Assembly: GCF_020740795.1 (NCBI RefSeq)
Contig: NC_067283.1
Span: 109,603,706-109,667,705 of the forward strand
DNA from: Apus apus
Taxonomy: Eukaryota > Chordata > Aves > Apodiformes > Apodidae
Reading direction: 5' to 3'
Length of the DNA stretch: 64,000 nucleotides
Positions 25,101 through 37,100 of the stretch are shown here, in pieces (the first letter of the stretch is position 1; each line of letters begins with the position of its first letter). The position numbers and the translations under genes are program-made. The notes below the pieces were generated by a model. That model was not told where the DNA came from. It saw only the letters and a program-made list of their open reading frames with translations, and ran no database searches.

Positions 25101-28100
25101 TACAAAAGGAGACTGTACTCTGCATGCCAGATGACTGTTATGGTAGTGGTATGCAGAAGTGATGTTCTGATCTTCAGTTTCTCCTGCTTTTGAAAGACAG
25201 TGTTAAGTATTCTTTATTATGCTATGCGTGTATTACACTAGAATTGTCTTTAAAAAGTGCTGAGTTGTCTTTTGTCTCCAGTCTCTTCAAATTGATCGTT
25301 ATGCACATAAATTACCTTTACAGAAAACAAAATGCTTGTGTACTGGGCAAGAAGGCAAATGGAATCTGAGGTTGCATAAGGAAGAGTGTGGCCAGTAGGT
25401 CGAGAGAGGTCATTCTCCCCCTGGTGAGGCCACAGCTGGAATACTGCATCCAGTTCTGGACTCCCCAGTTCAAGAGAGAGCGGGAACTACTAGAGAGAGT
25501 CCAGTGGAGGGCAACAAAGATGATTGGAGGATTGGAGCATCTCCCTTATGAAGAAAGGCTGAGAGAGCTGGGGCTCTTTAGCCTGGAGAAGAGAAGGCTG
25601 AGAGGAGACCTTATTAATGCCTATAAGTATCTCAAGGGGGAGTGCAAGGAGGATGGAGCCAGATTCTTTTCAGTAGTTCCCAGTGACAGGACGAGGGGCA
25701 ATGGGTACAAGCTGGAACAGAGGAAGTTCCATCTAAATATGAGAAAAAAATTCTTTATGGTGAGGGTGACAAAGCACTGGAACAGGCTGCCCATGCAGGT
25801 TGTGGAGTCCCCCTTCTCTGGAGACACTCAAAACTTGCCTGGATGCAGTCCTGAGTGATGTGTTCTAGGGAATCCTGTTTTGGTGGAGCGGTTGGACTAG
25901 ATCATCTCTAGAGGGCCCTTCCAACTCTGACAATTCCGTGAGTCTGTGGTGAAGTTTAAATGTTTCTGTGTAATGATGAGGTGCTCCTTGCTACTCAGTG
26001 CTACTTTTAAACTTGTTTCTATCAGTTCACTTCAGCGCGGTGTTTGAACAAGTATCCTTAAGTGTGTTACCAGCCTGGAGTAAAGAAAGTAATGTAATTT
26101 GATAATACTGTATCTAAATTTCAAGGTAATTCTATCCTAAACCCTTTTCTTTAAAAATATAAGAGGAAAAAACATTTGACTATTGACATTGAACAGTTCC
26201 CCAATAATGTAAATTTTCATGGATTTTTGATTGACTGGGGGGGGGAAAAAAAAGTAAATTCATAGTTATAACTTACTATTGTAATTGTACTTTCCTCTTA
26301 GGAAGCAAAAATTGAACCGGAAGAATTTACAAAAAAGCTATACATAGAGCTCAAGTCATCTCCACAACCATATTTAGTTCCTTTTCTCAAGGTAAGTGTC
26401 TGATTGTGAGTATGTAGTACTGAGGGGAGGGAGGAAGACCAGAAAAAGAAAGTCAGAGCATTGAAATAGGTGTTCGCTCAGGTCAGTTGAGGAAATTGTG
26501 TTTAACCTAGCCTTGTTGCTCTTGGAAAGAGGTTTTTTTTTGGGAAGGGAGGATTTCAGAGGAGTTGTCTTAAATTGGAGAGTAATTACCTGTAGTCATT
26601 AGAGACGACTGGTGTTTTGGAAGCTGGTGCATCTACAGAAGAGCTGCTATACTAAGATAACCTTTTACTTTCTCATCAAAACTGTAACTGTAATAAATTC
26701 AAATGCAGAAGACTGACAACAGGCTGTGCACAAAGCTTAAGCTTTAAGAATGTACATAAATCTAGTATTCATCTGTTTTCTGGTTGATGTTTAACTGGAG
26801 GCAGAAAAAAACCCCATCCTTTTCTTTAGAAAGTCCTCATAGGACTACTACAACTTGGGAAGAGTAAACCAGGATAACTCTACTGCCATTCAAGCAAATA
26901 ATGATGTAAATAAAAAGCATGCACTATTAACTTTTTAAAATCATATGGGAGAATGGAATTTGTGAACAATGAAAATAAAAATTAACATCTCTGTTGTAGA
27001 GCAGGTATTACATTCCAGTGAAAGCATGGAATACTTGGTTATATTTAGTTGCAATGCATGTAGTATTCTTAAGCTTAATAAATCTGTACTTTTCCTTGCC
27101 AGTTACTATAGACACTTGAGAATCAAGGAAGGAATTGTTAAGTCTAAAGGTGGGACGGAAATTTTCTGGAGTTTTTCTTCCCCCAGTATTTGATAGCATA
27201 TATAACAATGCATGTGATGATGTTGATATTACTTTAGATGGCTGATGTCAATTTGTTAAAGTGTGTGATGAATTTTTTTGTTACAGTGGCAGCCTAATCC
27301 CAGAGGTTTCTTAAAAGCACATGCAAAAGCTAAAGGGGAAAAAAACCCAAACATCTCAGAGCTCAGTAGCTGCCTTCTGCAGGGCTGATGGACCCCACTT
27401 GACATGAGCTGGCTGTATGTGTGTGTGGGGGGGCAGCTCATGTGCTCCTGTGGTGGTGCCATGTTCCCAAAGCAAGCTGCAGGTGAACCTCTAGGTCCGT
27501 GCAGACCCAGGCTCAGTCTGGCATGGCTAGACCCCATCTAGGGCTGGTCAGCCGTGACAGCCTGGTGCTAATTCATGCACAGGAACTGGGCCAAGAGGTG
27601 ACTGTGCAGCACTTGCTAGCACTTCAACCCCTTTGGGTTCCCCAAGAGTTATATTATCTCAGGCACAATGTTGTCCTCATGCACTCATGGAGGTGCTCAG
27701 CCTTAGTTAAGATGCCGCTCCACGGTGTGGAGAGCTCTGCTACATGTGGTTCACAGACTTTCGAGGCAGTTCCACAGAAGTTGGGTTCATCAGCATAGGT
27801 CAGATCTTGATCCCTCACAGCAGAGTGGTCGAATTTTTCTCCTGCAGGTTGCTGCCAGGTACTGGTGTCATTGAGGATTTTCTGTTTTGGGTAGTATCCA
27901 TACCCCATACTCCTCAACAAGGTGCTCCCTCTCCCTTTTCTCCTCTATATTAACAATTAAATACTTTGACTTCAGAAACTTAGACCATGACAATGACTAA
28001 ACAACATTAGCTGACTATATTGTTACCCTCCTTTAAAACATCTTGCACATCAATTACTTCTTTTTCTGAAATACCTTAAGGATGTGTACTTGATACAGAC

Positions 28101-31100
28101 CAGTCTTAATTGGTGTGTAATTTTGAGCAGCTGTGACAGGAATGAGTGCCAAATGGAAGGTGACTTCAGGAGCACTTCTCTAAGGTGCTACGAGCATCAG
28201 TGCCGGCCTTGTTTGTGGGAGAAACGCTTGCAGCTTGAGTGTGGAAAGAAATGTGATACGGCTTATTGCCAGTTGACTTTCAGCTAGCGAGTGGAATTTT
28301 AGGGAGGACTCTGTGGAGTTGTCTCTTTGAGCTGCAGGTTTTCAATGAAGTTGTTGCATGTGCTTTGTTTTGTCTGTTCCAATAGATGGGAAAGTATGCT
28401 GACTTTGGCTGTAAAGCCTGCTTGGTTTTCAGATCTGTGCTGGATGCTTTTGGTAAATAAACTGCATCAGGAGCATGAGAAAAGCTGTGAGGAGCCTTTT
28501 GAAAGAAAGAAAGTGAACATTAAAGATAGGTGTGTCACAAAAGGCCTAGATGTCTGAACAATTTGCTGACTCAGTATATTAGCATGTGAGACAACATGTT
28601 CCTTTTGCATGAAGCCCAGAGGAACAGCACTTGTGCTGGAGACTTAGAGACTTCAAAAATTGCTACTGAGGGGAAAAAAAGGGTTTGTGCAGAACAGATT
28701 TCCCCTGATCCTGTACCATAACAGATTGTAAATAGTCAAGGAGAAAAATCTGTAGAGGGCTTGAAGATTATTTTGTCCATTAACCTTCTCAAACATAGCT
28801 GGAGTAAAAATGAGATGTTGCCAGATGCATTTACTAATGTTCTTTCTTTGCAGAGAACTCTCTAGCTTAAGTTGTGCTGCTGCAGCTATGCAGGCATTAC
28901 TAAAGTGGTATCCCCCCCTAGTGTCGATACAGCTGTATTGGTATGGAAGTGTTCCTGTCTCCAGAGCTTGTTTCAGAGTTTATTGGGTAATTGCTAGTTC
29001 ACTGTCAAGACAGACTCCATGGAATAAACACAGCTGTTAAGATATAGCAGGGGCTTTTGGCAAAACAATTTCTTTTGAGGTAGTACAACAGATAAAATGG
29101 TCTTTTTCTAGAACACAAATTTCTAATTGAAAAATATAAACAAAAGAACAAAGTTATGGGTGAATTCCCCTATATAATTGAGATTTGCTGTGTGCAGTGA
29201 AGCAGTGGTGACTGTTGGTCTTTGATCAGCCTGTGTTGGTGATTCTTGTAGTCTTCACTGAGCTATATCATCAGCAATTTAAGGGTGCCTGAACTCTAGC
29301 AAAAGTTGTTTGGAATGAGCCAATTATTGTTTAATAAAAACCTAAATTGGAAGATGAGGAAAAAGATTCAGTTGCTAGTATACCGGTAGTGTGCAAGACT
29401 CTGCTGATGTTAAGTCCAGTGTTGCTTTGTTTTTCTTCTAGAAAAGCTTACTTGCCTTACGACAGCTAATGCCCAATGCTCAGAGCTTTATCCAGCAGTG
29501 TATCCAGCAGCCAGCTCCAACCCAAGAAGCTGTTTCTACTTCTACCTCTGCAGCCCCAGCTCCTTCGATAGCAGTGGCAACCTCAGCTGTAGCAACAACC
29601 TCTCTTCCAGTTATAAAACCAGTGTCTGACGCTGTAACAGTCCCAGCCTCTCCAGTTATAAAGCCAGTCCTTGTCAGTACGTCGGCAACAGGTTCTCTGC
29701 ACACTGTGAAGCCTGTTCCTGCCTCCGCAGTGGTCACAGCATCTCTTCGGCCTGCAGCTTCAGTCCTCACCACGACGATAGCAACATCAGGGCTGACTGC
29801 TATCCAAACTGTCAAGCCAGTCTTCACCTCTGCGGTAGCAGCGTCCTCTCTCCAGTCTGCAAAGCCACTGCTAGTCTCTACAGTGGCATCTCCAGCAACA
29901 ACCCCTCTCCAGCCTCTGAAATCAGCCATTGGAGCCCCATTTGGTTTTAAAATCTCTCAGCCAAAATCCATTGTTGCGCAGTCAGTAGGTGCTCAGCCGG
30001 TGGTTAAAGTGAAGCAGTTGGTAAGATGAATTTCTTTGCTTCTCTGTAATCCAGCTTTTTTATTGTGACTCCTAACCATTTTTTAGAGAGGATACCAATT
30101 TGTATCTTTGCCTTTTTTTTTTTTTTCTTCACACGTGAAGCTAGTCTCACATGAATTAACCAGAAGGTAGTCTGTTCTAAGTTAATCAGTTATGTTTGTT
30201 GTAAGGAGATTCAGCTTGCTGAAAAGTTGAATCTAAAGCCAAGGTGTAAGCTCAGTCTCTTGCAAAACATACTGACCACCATTCCACCAGACTTAGCATC
30301 CAGCATGAAATGCAAGGGAACACAAGTTCTGGGCTATGCATGCAGCCAGGCTGGGTTGGCATCTGAAAGAGAAGGCAGGAAATGCTAGTGTCAGGAACAG
30401 AAATTGCTGATGAAATGCTTACATTAATTCATATTAGATAGCCTGTTAGGGCTGTACCTCAGCTAGCCACCAGGGATTCCAGTCTCTTTACCTTGATAGT
30501 TCCTGCCCTGGATACTTCGCTGGCACCGATGGCTAGGTGATGTTTAGTGATAACTGAATTGTATAGACTAGCTCAAGGAGCTTTTCAGAGTGGACTTCTG
30601 ACCTCCAAATTTACTAAGACATGTTAATTATGAAGTCATCCAAAAGTGAGCTTTTTGTATCAGGCCTCATTACCTAACAAATTCCAGGAGGAGTAAAAGT
30701 CTTATTAAAACTATACCCTCAAAAACTGTGTTGTTGTTTTTTTTTTTTTTCTCGGCACAGATTAACTTCTTGCTAATGTTAATGTTAAATACTAACAAAA
30801 CTGTGGCCCACAGGTATACTCAAAAGAGCAATGTTGTGAAATACATTCGTTTTGGTTTATGGGTGTTTGAGATAACAAGCAGCATGCTGTCTGACTGCTC
30901 TACCTGCAAATAATGTTCTCAAGTATGCCACCCTTTGGCAGATAAAGAACTTGATTCTTGAATTTGGCTTGCTAGTTAAGATTTGCTCCTTAAAAAGAGG
31001 AGAAAACATTTGACTTCCTATGAAGATAGATTAACTTTTCACAGGTACAGTGGGCCATCTAATGCAGGAATTTCCTTTGTAGTTTCTATATTGTTTATAC

Positions 31101-34100
31101 TTGGTTTAACAGTATTCAAAACCCTTAAATATTTTGCTTTTTAAATTTTCTTACTTTCAAAGTGCTTAAGGTAGATGTAATACAAGAATCCTGCATTCTA
31201 AATAAAGACCTTAAGCTACCAGCTTTTCACCTCTTCAGATTTGCTTAAAAAGAACAAAGCGCTAAACTATATGGAGAGGATGGAGGGGCCTTTTTATGAG
31301 TGGGTTTGGTTTAAAAGCAGTTATCAAGCATATGCACCAACAGTGTTTGATAGTAGTAGCTAAAGCCAAAATGGAAAAGGAGTTGATACCCTTGCTGTCG
31401 TTAAGGACAATAAATTTGAAAATCCATCCAGAAGAAAATGAGGGCTTCTTAGGTTGTACAAGGGCTGTGGAGCAGTTTGTTGGCTACACAGCAAGCTGTA
31501 TAATCCAGGGGAAAGGTTGACCATCTGTACAAATAGATGAGGAAGATTAATTCTACACCGGGGAGTCGAATCACTTCTTGAATATGATATTGGTGAACTG
31601 AAGAAATGACTCGTGCCTCCTCTGCTACTACTATATGGCAGCCTATTGCAATTGCTTTTCTTCACTGTGCCTTACAAACATTGTATTGCATACAAAACAT
31701 GTTTTTATCCCCATTTGGGTAGATCCCAGGTAAAGTGATTAAAGTACTTGCTCTTCGAAATGCCTGTTTAATTTTGGTCTTGTAGTTGAAGAGCTGAGTT
31801 GACCACTTTGCAGCTTAGCCATATCAAGACCTTGGTGTTTATTCAGACAACCTAGTAGCACAAAGAGCCAGTTAGTAAAAGCAGTTGCATCTTCTAGAGC
31901 TTCCCTGGTGCATTTCCTTGAAAGGACAAGAGGTTCTGTTTTCCTCCCACAAGAAAACAAATCTGGACCTCCCCTCCCTAAACAGGAGGGTCCTGCTGCC
32001 AGCTGAAAAGAAGCACATGCCAGCTGTGCAAATCTGTTCATACAATGCTGCCAGCAATTTCCTTTCCAGCCCACAGGGTTGTCTGATGCTATACACTCCC
32101 TCTGCATGCCCATTTCTATTTAGGTCTCTTTTGCTGGGGAATGTAAAGTGCTTTCGTGTGCCAGCTCCGGTGTAACGTTGATGCTGTGTAAGAATTCAGC
32201 ACTGCAGTATTTTAATACCAAAATTGCTACCAGAGTGATGCAATGTGTAACTGTCTTTTCTGTGGCATGATTATCGAAACTTTATTTGTATGGTGGACAC
32301 CAAAGGACCTGTTCTTCAGGGGTGCTGTTGGGGTTGATTGCATGCCTGTGCTGTGGAAGTTGCATGTCGGGGAGGGTTTTCCCTTCCAGTGACTTTCTTA
32401 ACTCAGTCTCATTTAAGAGCATTGGCATACACAGAAGTTTCATCTTGGACAGAAAGCTTGTCTTGCTGTAGAATTTCTTTGTCTCTTGTTAAAGCACAAA
32501 TAAATGAAAATTTACGTTACCAGCCACTGGCTTCCAGTGGTGAGAAAGCTGCTGTGAGACTACAACTTCAAGTTAAGCATAAAGAACAAGAGTTTTATGG
32601 TTTAGTCCCTGCAATTACCAGTGAAATGTGCTCCCTGGACATTGCTAGTGGTTGAAGCAAAGAGTGAAGTGCTTGTGCTGTTCCAAATGCTTGGTTTTAG
32701 TGTCGAGTCCCCTCAGAGCTGAGCTTTCTTGAGCAGATGATATCCTCTGTTATTTTTCAATATTTTTTTTTGTCCCAGATGTATGCTTTTGTATTCAGCT
32801 GCTGAGGCTTCCTTCATGAAGCAATACCGTATGAAGTGTGTGATGACACCTTGCCATCTCTCCACTGATCTCCAAACTTTGCTTTATGAATGCAAAACCC
32901 ATTCAAGGAAGGCTAATCAAAGTCTCTCTCAGGCAGCTGTCCCTGTGCTGTCAGCTGGATGTTACATTGCATTTCTTTTTTTTACTTAAAGAGTGTTGGT
33001 GCTTTTTGCTCTGATGTTTTCTACTTAATGGGGCAGAAAGGAACAGTCCCTTTTCATTATTACTTCTTGCTGCTAACCTGAAGAAAGGAGGCAACAGTTC
33101 TTTCTTACAGATACTAGCTATTTTTAATATGATTTTCTGGCATTAAATCCATGTCAAAATTTCTGGGATTGCCCTGTTCTCTTGTTGCCCTGTTCTGTTG
33201 CAAGTCCCAGGGACTTGCAACTTTTGTAAGTTTAGCAGCTAGAATACCAAACAAAAAATCAGCTTTACTGCCTACACATTCTTTCTGTTTCTTGTTGATC
33301 TAGACTCCTCAGTTACTTGTCTTACCTCCCAGTCTCCACCTAGGCTATTGGTTTAACACTGGCTATCTCTGTTCCTTTTGTGTGTTGCACCTTCATCTTG
33401 AATGCTCATGTTTCCCCCTGTGCTGTTTCAGTATGTTGCATGCTGAAGATGAAGCATCATTCTTAGCGGTGGTGGTGAGGATCTCTAAGGGCATGCCATT
33501 TTGGGTGGTAAATAGTTTATCCAATAGTTTTGGTGGGTAAATAGTTTATCCAAGCTGGTTGATGATTCAACAATTATGTGAACATATAAATGGTGCTGGT
33601 AATATGAATTTCAACTTCCAGCCAATGGAAGCTGCATCTTTCAGAAAGATCAAATTGTGTTTTCATAAGAACACGTTAGAGACACCCCTTAGTGTGTGTA
33701 CCAGGGCTGCAGGCATGAGCCTTGACTGTCTGCAGTCCATCCCTGTGCTCCTGTGGTTCCTTCCTCTGCATAGAAAGTCAGGAGATATGGATCTTATGTT
33801 TATTCTCAATAACTGCCTATTCATTGTTTGATTTTCAAACATCACCTTCAGCTCAGCTGTTCTATGTTCCTGCTGCTATGCCAAACCATGTTGCTTATTA
33901 GCAGATTGACATGGAGGCGGGCGTGGTGTGTCTTGATTACTTGATATGCAAAGTACATCTTTTTGTGAGTGTGTGATACTTATGCTGATGATGTTTACTG
34001 ATAAATCCAAAGTTAGATGACAGAAGGAGACAGACTAATTTCTGAAGTGTAATTAATGTCAATTTTTTATTTAATTAAACTTGTCCAGTGTTGCTGTACA

Positions 34101-37100
34101 AACACTCTTTCTGAAGTCAGAATGAAAGATGTAGAGGAGAATAAGTGGTTTCCTTACCCTGAAAATTCATTTGTGTTAGCTTTTTACTGTTAAAGTAGAC
34201 TTCAACCTGGAGATGTTATAATCCATAACTTTTTCAAAGGATGTATCAAAAGCTGCAGCCCACATTCTGTTAGCTAGGAGGTTTGGAAGTGAGGCTTTTA
34301 GGAATACTGCAGTTTTATTACTGTCTTGCATTTTAATAGCTACCCCTGAAGAGGAAGAATTAGTATTTATGGGCTGTGCCTGCAGGTCTGTGTTGTGATG
34401 ACATCCTGCTGTCTGGTTTTGTTTCTTTTGAGAGCCTCTTTAAACAAAACTATCAACCCCCTTCCTTTTCACCCTTCAGCAGTGTACTGATGTTTTTGTG
34501 TAGAGGCTCTACTCGCTCTAGGTGTTGCTAGTTGGTACTTAATGTTCCTGCTAACTGATGTGCTCAGTATACATTTGCTTAACACTTTGAAACTCAGCAT
34601 CTCATTTTACAATTGATGTTGCAGCTCCAAAAGTGCATTAGTGTAACTACAGCGTGTACTCTTAACAGGAAAAGGATTTAATGCAAGACTTCTAACTGTT
34701 TGTTTTGGTGTTCTCTTTTTAACTAGGTGTATGTGATCCCTACCCATTTGAACTTGTTGACAAACGGACTGAATATTCAGTTGTTAGTCTGCTCAGAAAG
34801 ACTTAGGGAGTGGAAAGCCTCTTAGTGTGATGGATTGTGTAGTACTCAGTGAAACTTATGTAATATAGTAATCAGTAGAGACATAGGGTTGAAGTACCTG
34901 TTAGAGCTTGCTGAATGAGATGGAGCTTATAGCTTGCCACCAGTTGTTAAGATTTGGTCTGTGTCATGAAGTAAAAAAATATTTTTTTTATTTTTTTTCT
35001 GAGCATTCTGTTTGCTTTAAACTGAAAGCTAGACATTGCATGCATGCCCTCTGTAACTTCTGGCTGAATGAGCACATTAATACTATTTACTTCTCTCTGT
35101 TTAGCTCTTCTCACTCCTGATATTGGATATTCCACTTCCAGGTAGTCCAGCAACCATCAGGAACTGTTGTAAAGCAAGTATCCACACTCCCGCAACCCTC
35201 AATACTGACCCTACAGACATCTGCTGAGAAGAGGATGCCACTGAATACACTTGTTCAAACTAGCCAGTTCCCTGCAGGTACAGTGGAACCTCTTTAATGG
35301 AGAATGGGAAGGACTGCTGAGGTATAGAAATGTATGCAGGCTATTGGTAGATTACAGGAATGTAAGAAGTTGTCTGTTGAGGGGAACTAGCACTGTGCAA
35401 GAAGCTGGACATTTTTAGTGTCTGTTTGGAATTCTGATAAGAAACTCAGTGCCATGTCTACTCCTGGCACCTGCTAAAAGCATGTCAGTTAAACGTTGTA
35501 TTTATTATAATATCACAAGTAAGCTCCTTTCAGTAAACTTCCTTTAAACCATGATGCTGTTGAGAATCACTTCATGAGACCCACTTCAGTGGGTCCAGGT
35601 TGATGCATAATGTGAGTTTCTTAGCCAGCCAGTTTTCGCTAAAATCCTTCAGTGGTCAGCACAGAGTAGGGTGTTTGAAGAGTGTTTTTTGCCATTAAGA
35701 ACATGTAGAATGTAAGACTCCAGAGTATCATCTAGTTTTCAAATGGGCCTAATTAGTTGTTACTGGGTCTGCAGTTGCCTTTGCTAGAAGTGTGAATTGA
35801 TTTAAGAATTGTCTTAGAATTTTGGTTTTGACAATATTCTTTGTTTTGTTGTAGGTTCCATTCTGAAACAAATTACCCTGCCAGGACATAAAATTCTGTC
35901 CCTTCAAGCATCTCCTGTTCAGAAAGCTAAAATAAAAGAGAATGGAGCAACCTCCTTCAGGTAAAAATAAACAATATCAGACGTTTACTATAGGAAGGAA
36001 CAAGAGGAACCAACAGCAGGTATAGAGGCGGGAATAGAGCCCAAATAAAAGTGACTTTCTTTAGAGACTTGTTTTTGATAGGTGCTTTTTCTGTCAGGAT
36101 ACTAATTGGCAAGGGGGAACCTAAATGTATTTTACATTGTAGGAGATGTTAATTATTCTTAATTTTAAAAAAATGTCCTGATGAGGTTGGATTTTCATCA
36201 TGCTGTCACAGGAGTGTAATTATACAAACAATGAGCATCAATATATATCGGCTTTTCACTTGTAGAGGAGGCATGTTGATCTCCTGCATTCTGTAAGTAC
36301 TACTATCTAATCTAAAGCAAAGTTACCTTGTATTAGAAGCTCTCCATAGGATTAAGGCATATATAACCTGTTTTTTACAGACCACCAGATAGCATAGAAC
36401 TTTATACTGGCTGGTAACCTGTCTAATGCTCTGTGCTGTATTACAAAATCTTTTGTTAGCTCCTCTTATGAGCTTGTTCCTGTATGTAGAGGTGAAAGTC
36501 TTTGACTTGCATCTCTAATTATGGCTTCTGGCATATTCTCTAGGCCTTTAGATTACAAGAAGGCTTAAAGCTTTTAGTTCTGGTAACTGTTTTAACTTTT
36601 CAAAAGCAGAAATAATTTTTGTATCTCTGAAATAAGATGGTGAAACAGAGGTACAGACTGCATGACTGGTTTTATGACCTTAAGGTAAGCTTGAAGTTAC
36701 TCTTCCAGGGATAAAAGTAGACATGACAGCTTTGTCTTGTTGACCAGTTTACTTCTTATCTCTTGAAAGCTACAGCTTTGTGTGCACTGATATTGACAGA
36801 GAGCTGCTGTTGTTTACAGTAAGGTACAGTGTACACTGAGGACTTAAAACACTGGTAGCCAAAAGTTGAAATATAATGCTGATGTTAAAGCAGTGGATCT
36901 GTTCAGCTCCCTCAAGCTCTTATGAAATATACATCAAAATATAATTTGGGAGGTACTTTCATTTAGAGATGTTTGCAAAAATTACTTAATAAATACCATT
37001 TTAAAATATCTCAGCAAAACAAGTATGACCACAAACAGCCTAGAAACACATTTTTTGTGATCTTCCAATCAGAATATATCAACTGTCTTACATGAAAAAG

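Larger units (their letters stand above)
30021..35141 (+). other. TAF4B: TAF4B intron 7
   Basis: This 5.1-kb phase-0 intron contains a tandem 16-mer next to a perfect palindrome (33169-33220) and an 18-nt direct repeat (33507-33553). T-rich runs occur at 30110-30126, 30737-30750 and 34980-35000. I recognise no mobile element or exon. Confidence 0.85.

Noticed and set aside
28084..28287. Cysteine-rich short open frame in intron 6
   Set aside because: It opens at GTG with no early ATG and no signal peptide; the cysteine count looks suggestive but matches no known small-protein fold.
29480..29929. 149-codon open frame antisense to exon 7
   Set aside because: It is the shadow of a repetitive, stop-poor coding exon; the sense frame has a clear family match.
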